Both the position numbers and the translations under genes were made by a program. Below the pieces are notes generated by a model. The model was given only the letters and a program-made list of their open reading frames with translations. It searched no databases and had not been told where the DNA came from. From NCBI GenBank assembly GCA_046349315.1, contig JAXMCQ010000006.1:1-64000 (forward strand): a stretch of DNA of 64,000 nucleotides. The letters are read 5' to 3'. The DNA comes from JAEUMG01 sp046349315 (lineage in GTDB: Bacteria > Pseudomonadota > Alphaproteobacteria > Rhizobiales > Aestuariivirgaceae). Each line of letters opens with the position of its first letter. Position 1 is the stretch's first letter. This document shows, piece by piece, positions 42,688 through 52,186 of the stretch.

Positions 42688-44101
42688 GCCATTATGGACG
42701 ATCGATGAGTTGGTGGGGGCGACGGGGGGCACCGTTCGTGGCAAGCCACCAAAGAATTTCACCGGTGTGTCGATCGACAGCCGCACGGCAGCGCAAGGCG
42801 AAGTCTTCGTTGCGATCAAGGGCGAACGGCAGGACGGCCATGAGTATGTCGTCAATGCTCTGAAGGGCGGTGCGGGCCTGGCAATCGTGTCGCGCCCGAC
42901 GGCGGAGATGGAGGAGGCGGGGCCACTGCTCGTAGTCGGCGAACCGCTGTCCGCACTCGAGGACATGGGCCGAGCGGCGCGGGCGCGCTCACAAGCGCAG
43001 ATCATCGCGGTCACCGGTAGCGTCGGCAAGACGAGCACCAAAGAGTTGCTCAAGCTTGGGCTTTCACAATCGGGTCTCACGCATGCTTCGGCGGCGTCCT
43101 TCAACAATCACTGGGGCGTTCCTTTGACGCTGGCGCGCATGCAGCGCGAATGCGCCTTTGGCGTGTTCGAGATCGGCATGAACCACGCGGGCGAGATTAC
43201 GCCTCTGACGAAAATGGTGCGGCCCAATGTGGCGATCGTCACGACGGTCGCGGCGAGCCATCTCGGCCACTTCACATCGCTAGCCGATATTGCCGATGCC
43301 AAGTCCGAAATCTTCCTCGGGCTGGAACCGGGCGGAGCGGCACTCATCAACCGCGATTCCGAATTCTACAATCGCCTCGCAACAGCGGCACGCGAGGCCG
43401 GATGCGATCGCATCATCGGCTTTGGCCGGCATGAGGCGGCGGAGATAAGGCTCGAGCGCGTCGCGCTGCATAGCGAATGCTCTTGCGTGACCGCGAATAT
43501 TCTGGGCGAAACGATCATCTACAAGCTCGGCGTTCCCGGCGAACACCATGCGCTCAACAGCCTTGCCGTCTTGGGTGCGGTAAAGCTTGTGGGCGCCGAC
43601 CTGGCGCGTGCCGCATTGGCGCTGGCAACGGCGGCGCCGGCCAAGGGACGCGGCGTGCGGTTCAAGCTCAAAACGCCAAACGGCGAGTTCATCTTGATCG
43701 ATGAGAGCTACAACGCCAATCCGGCTTCCATGCGCGCGGCATTGGCGCTGCTCGGGCATGCGAAGCCTGGCCCTGGGGGGCGCCGGATCGCCGTTCTGGG
43801 CGACATGCTGGAGCTTGGCGAGCAAGGGCCGAAGCTCCATGCCGAGCTTGCCAAGGCGGTGGACGAGGCCCGGGTCGATGCCCTATATGCCTGCGGCCCA
43901 TTGATGGGGAATTTATGGGAAAAGACGCCGAGCAGTCGCCGCGGGGTCTACGCCGAAACATCTGACATGCTGAAGGACGCGCTGCTTCATGCCTTGCGCG
44001 GCGGGGACGTCGTGATGATCAAGGGCTCGCTCGGGAGCCGCATGGGTCCGATCGTCGAGGCTGCCAAGGCGCGCTTTCCGGAAGCGCGAAGGGATTCCTA
44101 G
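42680..44101 (+). CDS. murF: UDP-MurNAc-tripeptide-D-alanyl-D-alanine ligase MurF
   Basis: ATG 42680 lies inside the end of murE (8-base overlap); the frame stays open upstream to 42473 but that is antiphase murE sequence. 473 residues beginning MAEPLWTIDELVGATGG. ATP-binding motif VTGSVGKTSTKELL; NNHWGVPLTLARM and EIGMNHAGEI are MurF signatures; IDESYNANPASM is the C-terminal D-Ala-D-Ala-domain motif. It completes the cytosolic pentapeptide precursor. mraY follows without a gap. Confidence 0.96.
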   Translation: MAEPLWTIDELVGATGGTVRGKPPKNFTGVSIDSRTAAQGEVFVAIKGERQDGHEYVVNALKGGAGLAIVSRPTAEMEEAGPLLVVGEPLSALEDMGRAARARSQAQIIAVTGSVGKTSTKELLKLGLSQSGLTHASAASFNNHWGVPLTLARMQRECAFGVFEIGMNHAGEITPLTKMVRPNVAIVTTVAASHLGHFTSLADIADAKSEIFLGLEPGGAALINRDSEFYNRLATAAREAGCDRIIGFGRHEAAEIRLERVALHSECSCVTANILGETIIYKLGVPGEHHALNSLAVLGAVKLVGADLARAALALATAAPAKGRGVRFKLKTPNGEFILIDESYNANPASMRAALALLGHAKPGPGGRRIAVLGDMLELGEQGPKLHAELAKAVDEARVDALYACGPLMGNLWEKTPSSRRGVYAETSDMLKDALLHALRGGDVVMIKGSLGSRMGPIVEAAKARFPEARRDS

Positions 44102-45190
44102 ATGCTCTATTACCTGCTGACCAGCCTGGCCGGGGAATTGTCGCCCCTCAACGTGTTCCGCTACCTCACGACGCGGACCGGCATGGCGATCCTGACCGCG
44201 CTTATCTTCATCTTCCTGTTCGGCCCACGCATTATCTCATTGCTCAAGCTGAAGCAGGGACGGGGCCAGCCGATCCGCAGCGACGGGCCGCAGCGCCACC
44301 TCGTCGAGAAGCAGGGCACGCCCACCATGGGTGGGCTGATGATTCTTTCGGGTATTTTTGTCGCCACGCTGCTGTGGGCGGATCTCAGCAATCTCTACGT
44401 CTGGGCGGTGCTGTTCGTGACGCTCGGCTATGGCGCGATCGGATTTTATGACGACTTCCTGAAGGTGACGAAGTCGAGCACCAGCGGATTTTCCGGGAAG
44501 GTGCGTCTCTTGCTCGAGGTGGCAATCGCCGGGATCGCGATCGCAAGCTTCATGTGGATCGGCGACAAGTCGCTCTCGACCGCGCTCGCGGTGCCGTTCT
44601 TCAAGGACATTCTCATTCCGCTCGGCGTGTTTTTCCTGCCCTTCGGCATTTTCATCGTCGTTGGCGCCGGCAATGCCGTCAATCTCACCGACGGTCTCGA
44701 CGGCCTTGCGATCGTTCCGGTGATGATCGCGGCGGCGAGCTACGGCCTCATCGTCTATCTCGTCGGCAACGCGGTGTTTGCCGATTATCTGCAATTGCAT
44801 TTCGTGAAGGGGACCGGCGAGCTTGCCGTGCTGTGTGGCGCGATCGTCGGTGCAGCGCTCGGCTTCCTGTGGTTCAATGCACCGCCCGCCATGATCTTCA
44901 TGGGCGATACGGGCTCGCTGTCGCTTGGCGGCGCGATCGGCGCCATTGCAGTGGCGGCCAAACACGAGATCGTGCTCGCGGTGATCGGCGGATTGTTCGT
45001 GCTCGAAACGGCTTCCGTCATCGTGCAAGTCGCGTCCTTCAAGCTCACCGGCAAGCGCGTTTTCGCCATGGCGCCCTTGCATCATCATTTCGAGCAGAAG
45101 GGCTGGCGGGAACCAACCATTGTGATCCGATTCTGGATCATTGCCTTCGTGCTGGCCCTGATAGGGCTCTCAACTCTCAAATTGCGGTAA
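44102..45190 (+). CDS. mraY: Phospho-MurNAc-pentapeptide translocase MraY
   Basis: 362 residues with about ten membrane spans. Conserved MraY motifs: QRHLVEKQGTPTMGGLM (UDP-substrate/lipid region), FYDDFLKV (DD pair), NLTDGLDGLAI, and MAPLHHHFEQKGW (HHH). It transfers phospho-MurNAc-pentapeptide to undecaprenyl phosphate to make lipid I in the inner membrane. Starts directly after the murF stop codon; murD follows 4 bases later. Confidence 0.97.
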   Translation: MLYYLLTSLAGELSPLNVFRYLTTRTGMAILTALIFIFLFGPRIISLLKLKQGRGQPIRSDGPQRHLVEKQGTPTMGGLMILSGIFVATLLWADLSNLYVWAVLFVTLGYGAIGFYDDFLKVTKSSTSGFSGKVRLLLEVAIAGIAIASFMWIGDKSLSTALAVPFFKDILIPLGVFFLPFGIFIVVGAGNAVNLTDGLDGLAIVPVMIAAASYGLIVYLVGNAVFADYLQLHFVKGTGELAVLCGAIVGAALGFLWFNAPPAMIFMGDTGSLSLGGAIGAIAVAAKHEIVLAVIGGLFVLETASVIVQVASFKLTGKRVFAMAPLHHHFEQKGWREPTIVIRFWIIAFVLALIGLSTLKLR

Positions 45191-45194
45191 GGTC

Positions 45195-46613
45195 TTGTTT
45201 CCGGCGCGCACATTCAAAGGCAAACGGGTCGCGGTCTTCGGACTTGCGCGCTCAGGTCTTGCCTGTATTGCGGCGCTGAAGGACGGCGGCGCGGAGGTTC
45301 TCGCCTGGGATGATTCCGAACCCTCGGTCGCAAAGGGCCGCGAGGCGGGTTTGCCGATCGTCGATCTGCGCAGCGTCGACTTCAGGACGCTCGACAGCCT
45401 CGTCCTGAGCCCCGGCGTGCCGTTGACGCATCCGGTGCCGCACTGGACGGTGCAGAAGGCGCGCGAGGCGAGTGTCGAAGTCATCGGGGATACGGAGGTC
45501 TTCCAGCGCGAGATCGCAGGAACGGGGGCTAAGCTCGTCGCGATCACCGGCACCAATGGCAAGTCGACGACGACGGCCCTGACCGGGCATCTCTTCAAGG
45601 CGGCGGGGCGTGACTGCGAAACCGGAGGCAATATCGGCACGGCGGTTCTGCTGCTCAAGCCGCCGGTGAAGGATCGCGTCTATGTCGTTGAATTGTCATC
45701 ATTTCAGATCGACTTGATGCCAAGCCTCAAGCCCGATGCCGGGATCCTGACCAATATCACGCCCGACCATCTCGATCGTCACGGCACGATGGAAAACTAC
45801 GCCGCGGTGAAGGCGCGGATGTTTGCCAGGCAAGGCAAGGGCGACCGCGCTCTGATCGGCGTCGACGATGAATGGTGCGCGGCGATTGCAGGTAACTTGC
45901 AGGGCGAGATGGAGAGGGTGCCGGTCTCCGTTCTACGGCCGCTGATTAACGGCATCTCAGCGCCCGACGGCGTGTTGCGTCATATCGAAGGTGGTCGCGA
46001 GATTTCCTCCATTGATCTACGGCCGATGCCGGCGCTGAAGGGCGTTCACAACTGGCAGAATGCCGCCATGGCCTATGGCGCGGCGCAAGCTCTCGGCCTC
46101 ACGACCGACGAGATCGCCGCCGGTATGAGGAGCTTTCCCGGCCTCGTTCATCGTATGCAGGAGATCGGGCGGATCGGGCCTATCGCCTTCATCAATGATT
46201 CGAAGGCGACTAATGCGGATGCGGCGGCGAAGGCGCTCGCCTCGTTCGACACGATCTACTGGATCGCCGGCGGCATCGCCAAGACCGGCGGCATCACGTC
46301 GCTTGTCGAATTTTTCCCGCGCATCGTGAAGGCCTATCTGATCGGACAGGCGGCCGAGGAATTCGCAAAGACGCTCGACGGCAAAGCACAGATCGAGATG
46401 TGTGGGACGCTCGATCGCGCGGTGGAGGCTGCAGCGCGCGATGCGCAGCGCGACAAGAAGAAGGGTGCCGTGGTGCTCTTGTCGCCGGCTTGCGCGTCAT
46501 TCGATCATTATCCAAATTTTGAAGTGCGCGGCGATGCCTTTGTGCGCGCCGTTTCGGGCCTGGCAGGGGTGGCCATGGCCCAGGGGGGAGGCAATCATGC
46601 TCATCAGTCGTAG
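45195..46613 (+). CDS. murD: UDP-MurNAc-L-alanine-D-glutamate ligase MurD
   Basis: 472 residues. The only in-frame start that keeps the N-terminal Rossmann motif (KGKRVAVFGLARSGLACI) is TTG 45195, with AAGG just before it, so translation probably depends on coupling to mraY. ATP site ITGTNGKSTTTAL; ITPDHLDRHGTMENY and INDSKATNADAAAKAL are MurD signatures. It adds D-Glu to UDP-MurNAc-L-Ala. The 3' end overlaps ftsW by 17 bases. Confidence 0.95.
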   Translation: MFPARTFKGKRVAVFGLARSGLACIAALKDGGAEVLAWDDSEPSVAKGREAGLPIVDLRSVDFRTLDSLVLSPGVPLTHPVPHWTVQKAREASVEVIGDTEVFQREIAGTGAKLVAITGTNGKSTTTALTGHLFKAAGRDCETGGNIGTAVLLLKPPVKDRVYVVELSSFQIDLMPSLKPDAGILTNITPDHLDRHGTMENYAAVKARMFARQGKGDRALIGVDDEWCAAIAGNLQGEMERVPVSVLRPLINGISAPDGVLRHIEGGREISSIDLRPMPALKGVHNWQNAAMAYGAAQALGLTTDEIAAGMRSFPGLVHRMQEIGRIGPIAFINDSKATNADAAAKALASFDTIYWIAGGIAKTGGITSLVEFFPRIVKAYLIGQAAEEFAKTLDGKAQIEMCGTLDRAVEAAARDAQRDKKKGAVVLLSPACASFDHYPNFEVRGDAFVRAVSGLAGVAMAQGGGNHAHQS

Positions 46614-47742
46614 CGACCGCGGATTGCTCGCGAGTTGGTGGTTTACCGTCGACAAGCTGTTGCTCAGCGCGGTGCTCCTGCTCATGGCGTCGGGCGTCCT
46701 CATCAGCATGGCGGCAAGCCCGCCCGTTGCCGAGCGTATCGGTGTCGACAGTTTCCACTTCGTCCGCAGCCAGCTCCTTTACCTCTTCCCGGCGATGCTG
46801 GTGCTCGTTGGAGCCTCGCTGCTCAATACGCGCCAGGCGCGTCGGGCGTCGTTCTGGACATTGATCATTTCGCTGGCGCTGATGGTCGCGGCACTCAAAT
46901 TTGGGCCCGAGATCAAGGGCGCGCATCGTTGGATCAATTTTGGGCCGTTCAACCTGCAGCCGTCGGAATTTGCCAAGCCAGCGTTCGTGGTGATTGCCGC
47001 CTGGCTCTTAGCCGAACGTACAACGCATGGTGACATGCCGGGGCATCTCCTGGCTTTCGGACTTGCCGGCGTGTTCGTCGGGCTCCTCATCATCCAGCCG
47101 GACTTCGGGCAGACCGTGCTGGTCACCACGACTTTCGCGGCGATGCTGCTGATCTACGGCATTTCGTGGATCTATGTCGGCGGCCTCATGAGCCTTGGCG
47201 TGGCGGGTGTCCTCGTCGCCTATGAGACGATCCCGCATGTGGCCTCGCGCATCGACCGGTTTCTCAATCCGGAGAAGGGCGACACGTTCCAGGTCGATAC
47301 TGCGACCCAAGCCTTCAAGAACGGCGGGGTTATGGGAACGGGGCCCGGAGGCGGCGAAGCGAAGCAGATCCTGCCCGACGCCCATTCCGACTTCACCTTT
47401 GCGGTTGTGGGCGAGGAGTTCGGTCTCTTCGCCTGCCTGATGCTAGTGGGCCTCTTTTGCTTCATCGTGATGCGCGTGTTGCGGCGGGCGAGCCTGGAGG
47501 CGGATCCGTTTCCCGCACTTGCGATGGGCGGGCTCGTGACGGTCTTCGGACTGCAGGCCGTCATCAACATGGGCGTCAATGTTTCGCTTTTGCCGGCGAA
47601 AGGCATGACCTTGCCCTTCATCTCCTATGGCGGCTCGTCATTGATCGGCATGGCCTTCGCCATGGGATTGATTCTCGCCTTCGGGCGGGGCCGGCCGAAA
47701 GTGAGATTGCCGGCGGCAGACTGGCAATTGGCGAAGGCCTGA
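46597..47742 (+). CDS. ftsW: Septal peptidoglycan glycosyltransferase FtsW
   Basis: ATG 46597 inside the murD 3' end, with a very strong GGGGGAGG ribosome site (46583-46591). 381 residues, about ten spans. SEDS motifs: GAHRWINFGPFNLQPSEFAK, IQPDFGQTVL, and LPFISYGGSSL near the C terminus; the catalytic Asp is expected in the large periplasmic loop with QILPDAHSDFTFAVVGEEFG. It polymerises lipid II at the septum with FtsI. Spacing to murG is 10 bases. Confidence 0.96.
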   Translation: MLISRSDRGLLASWWFTVDKLLLSAVLLLMASGVLISMAASPPVAERIGVDSFHFVRSQLLYLFPAMLVLVGASLLNTRQARRASFWTLIISLALMVAALKFGPEIKGAHRWINFGPFNLQPSEFAKPAFVVIAAWLLAERTTHGDMPGHLLAFGLAGVFVGLLIIQPDFGQTVLVTTTFAAMLLIYGISWIYVGGLMSLGVAGVLVAYETIPHVASRIDRFLNPEKGDTFQVDTATQAFKNGGVMGTGPGGGEAKQILPDAHSDFTFAVVGEEFGLFACLMLVGLFCFIVMRVLRRASLEADPFPALAMGGLVTVFGLQAVINMGVNVSLLPAKGMTLPFISYGGSSLIGMAFAMGLILAFGRGRPKVRLPAADWQLAKA

Positions 47743-47752
47743 GGCCCGCGTC

Positions 47753-48895
47753 ATGGCCATCGCCATCCATGCAGCGCCGCGGCGCGCGATCGCGCTTGTC
47801 GCTGGCGGAACAGGAGGACATCTCTTCCCCGCGCAAGCGCTTGCCGAGGAACTGGTCCGGCGCGACTACATCATTCATCTGATTACGGATGAACGCGTGC
47901 GCGATTACGGGCGCAATTTCCCGGCGCTCGAAGTGCATCAATTGCCATCGGCGACGCTCTCGCTCTCGAAGCCTTGGCTGTTGCCGCAGCGGGTGATGCG
48001 CTTGACCAAAGGCTACAGGTTGGCGCGCGGCATCCTCGAACAGCTCCAGCCGGGCGCAGTCGCGGGCTTCGGCGGTTATCCTTCCTTTTCGCCATTGCTC
48101 GCCGCGGCGCGGCTCGGGATTCCGTGTCTCGTGCATGAGCAGAATGCGGTAATGGGACGCGCCAATCGGGTCCTCGCTTTGGCCGTCGACCGCGTGGCGT
48201 CGTCGTTTCCGACTTTGGCGCGACTGCCGAAGCGGGCATCCGGCAAGTTCGTCTATACCGGTAATCCGGTACGCGACAATGTATTGGCGGAAGCGGGCGC
48301 GCCCTACCAGGCGCCGAGCGCTAAATCGCCTTTCCAGCTTCTCGTCTTTGGCGGCAGCCAGGGTGCGCGTTTCTTCGCTGAGTTCATGCCGGGCGCCATG
48401 CGCGCCTTGCCCAAGGCCGTGCTGAAGACCCTCAAGGTCGTCCAGCAATGCCGGCCGGAGGATCTGGAGGCCGTCAAAACGGCCTATCAGGAACTTGGGC
48501 TCGATGCCGAATTGCAGCCATTTTTCAGCGACATGCCGAAGCGCATTGCAGCGGCACATCTGGTGCTGTGCCGGTCGGGCGCATCGACGATAGCGGAACT
48601 GGGCGTGATCGGACGGCCGGCTGTGCTAGTGCCGTTGCCGCACGCGATCGACAATGACCAATTGCGCAATGCGGAGAGTTTTACGAAGGCGGGCGGCGGC
48701 TGGCTGCGCCGGCAGAGCGAGTTCACGCCGGAGGAATTTGCTGCATTCCTGACCAGGCTTCGCTATCAGGAGCAGGATTTGCAGCTCGCCGCCAAGGCGG
48801 CCCTGGGGCACGGCAATCCCGACGCGGCCCAGCGCCTGGCCGACCTGGTCGAGAGCCTGGCAACGGCTCGCCAAACGAAGGAGACGAAGGCTTAA
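47753..48895 (+). CDS. murG: UDP-GlcNAc:lipid I transferase MurG
   Basis: 380 residues; GT-B glycosyltransferase. The N-terminal glycine loop VAGGTGGHLFPAQALA binds the diphosphate lipid; GGYPSFSPLLAA and HEQNAVMGRANRVLA are MurG signatures. The C-terminal nucleotide domain has VFGGSQGARFF and CRSGASTIAELGVIGRP. It makes lipid II at the inner face of the membrane. The stop overlaps the murC start by one base (TAATG). Confidence 0.97.
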   Translation: MAIAIHAAPRRAIALVAGGTGGHLFPAQALAEELVRRDYIIHLITDERVRDYGRNFPALEVHQLPSATLSLSKPWLLPQRVMRLTKGYRLARGILEQLQPGAVAGFGGYPSFSPLLAAARLGIPCLVHEQNAVMGRANRVLALAVDRVASSFPTLARLPKRASGKFVYTGNPVRDNVLAEAGAPYQAPSAKSPFQLLVFGGSQGARFFAEFMPGAMRALPKAVLKTLKVVQQCRPEDLEAVKTAYQELGLDAELQPFFSDMPKRIAAAHLVLCRSGASTIAELGVIGRPAVLVPLPHAIDNDQLRNAESFTKAGGGWLRRQSEFTPEEFAAFLTRLRYQEQDLQLAAKAALGHGNPDAAQRLADLVESLATARQTKETKA

Positions 48896-50316
48896 TGAAG
48901 CTTCCCCGCGACGTAGGTCCCATCCATTTCATCGGCATAGGCGGCATCGGCATGAGCGGCATCGCCGAAGTGATGGCGACGCTCGGCTATCGCGTGCAGG
49001 GTTCCGACATCAGCGACAATTACAATGTCGCGCGACTGCGCAAGCATGGCATCCAGACTTTCATCGGCCATGCGGCGGCAAATATCGGCGATGCGCATGT
49101 GGTGGTCGTTTCCTCGGCGGTGAAGGACGACAATCCGGAACTGATCGAAGCGCGGGCGCGATTCCTGCCGATCGTGCGGCGCGCCGAAATGCTTGCCGAA
49201 CTGATGCGGTTCAAGTCCTGCGTCGCGGTCGGCGGTACGCATGGCAAGACGACGACGACATCTCTCGTGGCGGCATTGCTCGATGCCGGCGGCTTCGATC
49301 CGACCGTCATCAATGGCGGCATCATCAATGCCTATGGCACCAATGCGCGGCTCGGCAAGGGCGACTGGATGGTGGTCGAGTCGGATGAGTCCGACGGCAC
49401 CTTCGTCAAATTACCGGCCGATATCGTGATCGTCACCAATATCGATCCCGAGCATCTCGATCACTATGGCAGCTTCGACAAGGCGCGCGAGGCATTCCTC
49501 GCCTTCGTCGAGAACATCCCGTTCTACGGTTTTGCCGTGATGTGCATCGATCATCCGGAAGTGCAGGCTATGATCGGGCGGGTGCGCGACCGGCGCATCA
49601 TCACCTATGGCCGGAGCCCGCAGGCGGAGGCGCGGCTGGTGGATGTGAACTATGCTAATGGGGAGACCGTGTTCTCGGTGAAGCTCACCAGCCGCCGCGA
49701 TGGCAGCACCCATCTTATCGACGGACTGACATTGCAGATGCCGGGCGATCACAATGCGCTCAATGCGACGGCGGCCATCGTCGTCGCCCGCGAACTCGGC
49801 ATTTCAGACGAGAATATCGCCAAGGGCTTCAAGAGCTTCTCGGGCGTCAAGCGCCGCTTCACCCGCACCGGAGCCTACAACGGCATCACGGTGTTCGACG
49901 ATTACGGGCATCATCCGGTCGAGATTGCAGCCGTGCTCAAGGCGGCGCGCAAGGTCACGGAGCGGCGCGTCGTCGCCGTCATGCAGCCGCATCGCTATAC
50001 GCGATTGTCGAGTCTCTTCAGTGAGTTCTGCACGTGTTTTAACGATGCGGATTCGGTGATCGTGGCGCCCGTCTATGCGGCGGGCGAGACGCCGATCGAA
50101 GGTGCGACGCATGAGGCGCTGGCGGAAGGACTGATCGCGCGCGGGCATAGGAACGTCTATCGCATCGACGGGCCGGAAGAATTGCCGGAACTCGTCGCCG
50201 ATATCGCGCAGCCTGGCGATATCGTGATCTGCCTTGGTGCCGGTACCATTACGCAATGGGCGTACGCGCTTCCCGGACAGCTCGCCGAGCGCGACACTAA
50301 GGCAGCGGCTGGCTGA
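48895..50316 (+). CDS. murC: UDP-MurNAc-L-alanine ligase MurC
   Basis: 473 residues. The N-terminal domain IHFIGIGGIGMSGIAEVM binds UDP; ATP site GGTHGKTTTTSL; ESDESDGTFVKLPADI and NIDPEHLDHYGSF are MurC signatures; the C-terminal VFDDYGHHPVEIAAVL is typical. It adds L-Ala to UDP-MurNAc. Single-base overlaps on both sides (with murG and murB) show tight translational coupling. Confidence 0.97.
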   Translation: MKLPRDVGPIHFIGIGGIGMSGIAEVMATLGYRVQGSDISDNYNVARLRKHGIQTFIGHAAANIGDAHVVVVSSAVKDDNPELIEARARFLPIVRRAEMLAELMRFKSCVAVGGTHGKTTTTSLVAALLDAGGFDPTVINGGIINAYGTNARLGKGDWMVVESDESDGTFVKLPADIVIVTNIDPEHLDHYGSFDKAREAFLAFVENIPFYGFAVMCIDHPEVQAMIGRVRDRRIITYGRSPQAEARLVDVNYANGETVFSVKLTSRRDGSTHLIDGLTLQMPGDHNALNATAAIVVARELGISDENIAKGFKSFSGVKRRFTRTGAYNGITVFDDYGHHPVEIAAVLKAARKVTERRVVAVMQPHRYTRLSSLFSEFCTCFNDADSVIVAPVYAAGETPIEGATHEALAEGLIARGHRNVYRIDGPEELPELVADIAQPGDIVICLGAGTITQWAYALPGQLAERDTKAAAG

Positions 50317-51251
50317 TGCAGCGGCTCGACGGGCAGGCTCTGCTCCAGCGATTGCCGGCGGTCAAAGGCCGGCTCGAGCCTAATGCAGAACTGGCGCCTC
50401 TGACCTGGTTTCGTGCCGGGGGGAAGGCTGAGGTTCTCTTTGCGCCCGCTGATGAAGCTGATCTCGCACAATTTCTTGCGGCGACACCTGTCAATATCGC
50501 GGTCACTGTCATTGGCGTCGGATCCAATCTCCTCGTGCGCGACGGCGGCGTGCCGGGCGTCGTGATCAGGCTCGGCAAAGGTTTCGCGCAGGTCGAAGGC
50601 GCAGGCCATCACCGCATCCGGGCCGGCGCAGCGGCGCTTGACGTCCGGGTGGCCCGTGTTGCGCTCGATCTTGGTATCTCCGGGTTAACCTTTCTGAGAG
50701 GTATACCGGGCACCATCGGTGGCGCTCTCAGGATGAATGGCGGCGCCTATGGTGGGGAAACCAAGGATATCCTGGTCGAAGCCAGAGCCGTCGACAGGAG
50801 TGGTGGGGTTCACGTGCTTTCCAATGCCGATATGCGTTACAGCTACCGTCATTGCGGGGCAGCGGAAGATTTGATCTTCACGGAGGCGCTGTTTCAGGGT
50901 CGCCCGGGCGATCCGTCGGAGATTTCCGCATCGATGGACGCGATCACTCAGAGCCGCGAGGCGACGCAGCCGATCAAGAGCCGCACCGGCGGGTCGACCT
51001 TCAAAAATCCGCCCGGCATGAAGTCGTGGCAGTTGATCGATGCGGCGGGCCTGCGCGGCTTCGCGGTCGGCCCAGCCAAAGTGTCGGAACTGCATTGCAA
51101 CTTCCTGATCAATGAGGGCGACGCAACCGCGGCGCAGATCGAGGAACTGGGCGAGACGATCCGCAGGCGGGTGCGCGAAAATTCGGGCGTGGAACTTGAA
51201 TGGGAGATCAAGCGGATCGGGTTGCCTCCTGACGGGACAAGCGTGTCATGA
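50316..51251 (+). CDS. murB: UDP-N-acetylenolpyruvoylglucosamine reductase MurB
   Basis: 311 residues, type II MurB. FAD-binding motifs: LAPLTWFRAGGKAEVLFAP, VTVIGVGSNLLVRDGG, and LRGIPGTIGGALRMNGGAYG. Catalytic serine region SRTGGSTFKNPPG and C-terminal glutamate in SGVELEWEIKRIG. It reduces enolpyruvyl-UDP-GlcNAc to UDP-MurNAc with NADPH. It overlaps ddl by 4 bases (ATGA). Confidence 0.96.
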   Translation: MQRLDGQALLQRLPAVKGRLEPNAELAPLTWFRAGGKAEVLFAPADEADLAQFLAATPVNIAVTVIGVGSNLLVRDGGVPGVVIRLGKGFAQVEGAGHHRIRAGAAALDVRVARVALDLGISGLTFLRGIPGTIGGALRMNGGAYGGETKDILVEARAVDRSGGVHVLSNADMRYSYRHCGAAEDLIFTEALFQGRPGDPSEISASMDAITQSREATQPIKSRTGGSTFKNPPGMKSWQLIDAAGLRGFAVGPAKVSELHCNFLINEGDATAAQIEELGETIRRRVRENSGVELEWEIKRIGLPPDGTSVS

Positions 51252-52186
51252 CGCGCAGAATTCCGCAGGACACAAAGGTCGCCGTGCTCATGGGCGGCTG
51301 GTCGGCCGAGCGCGAGGTCAGCCTCAGCAGCGGCGAGGCATGCTCGAAGGCCCTGCGCAGCGCCGGCTTCAACATTACTCCGATCGATGTAAAGCACGAT
51401 GTCGGAGCCGTCCTTTCCGATCTGAAGCCGGATGTCGCCTTCAATGCGCTGCATGGCAAATGGGGTGAGGATGGCTGCATGTCGGCGATCCTCGAAACAT
51501 TGCAGATTCCCTATACGCATTCGGGCGTGCTTGCTTCAGCGCTCGCCATGCACAAGGAAAAATCCAAGATCATTTTTCGCGCAGCCGGATTGCCGGTTGC
51601 GCCAAGCAAGCTCGTTCCGCTTGAGGATGCGGCGCGGGCGCATCCCATGCCGTTGCCCTATGTGCTGAAGCCGGTTGCCGAGGGATCGAGTGTGGGCGTC
51701 CATATCGTAACGCGCGCCTCCAACGGCCCGGCGGCAATCATCCTCGAGCAACGCGCGATCTACGGCGATATGATCATGGCGGAGCGCTTCGTACCTGGAC
51801 GCGAACTGACCTGCGCGGTGATGGGCAACGTGGCGCTGGGCGTCATCGATATCGTGCCGGCCGTCGGTTTCTACGATTACCGCGCTAAGTATGCGCCGGG
51901 CGGCTCGGTCCATGTGTTGCCGGCAGACATACCGCAAGACATTTATCGCAAGGTGCAGCAGGTGTCCCTTGCCGCGCATCAGGCCCTGGGGTGTCGCGGC
52001 GTGTCGCGCTCCGATTTTCGTTATGACGATACACCGGGCTCGGATCGCGAATTGATTCTGCTCGAAGTCAACACGCAGCCGGGCATGACGCCGACATCGC
52101 TGGTGCCCGAACTTGCCGCACATGCCGGCCACAATTTTGAAGAGCTGGTAACCTGGATGGTCAATGACGCCTCGGTGAACAGATGA
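51248..52186 (+). CDS. ddlB: D-alanine-D-alanine ligase
   Basis: 312 residues. The N-terminal domain VAVLMGGWSAEREVSLSSGE is the Ddl signature; ALHGKWGEDGCMSAILE follows. The ATP-grasp domain has YVLKPVAEGSSVGVHIV and RELTCAVMG, and the C-terminal ELILLEVNTQPGMTPTSLVPE carries the metal-binding E and N residues. It makes D-Ala-D-Ala for MurF. Four-base overlaps with murB and ftsQ. Confidence 0.96.
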   Translation: MTRRIPQDTKVAVLMGGWSAEREVSLSSGEACSKALRSAGFNITPIDVKHDVGAVLSDLKPDVAFNALHGKWGEDGCMSAILETLQIPYTHSGVLASALAMHKEKSKIIFRAAGLPVAPSKLVPLEDAARAHPMPLPYVLKPVAEGSSVGVHIVTRASNGPAAIILEQRAIYGDMIMAERFVPGRELTCAVMGNVALGVIDIVPAVGFYDYRAKYAPGGSVHVLPADIPQDIYRKVQQVSLAAHQALGCRGVSRSDFRYDDTPGSDRELILLEVNTQPGMTPTSLVPELAAHAGHNFEELVTWMVNDASVNR

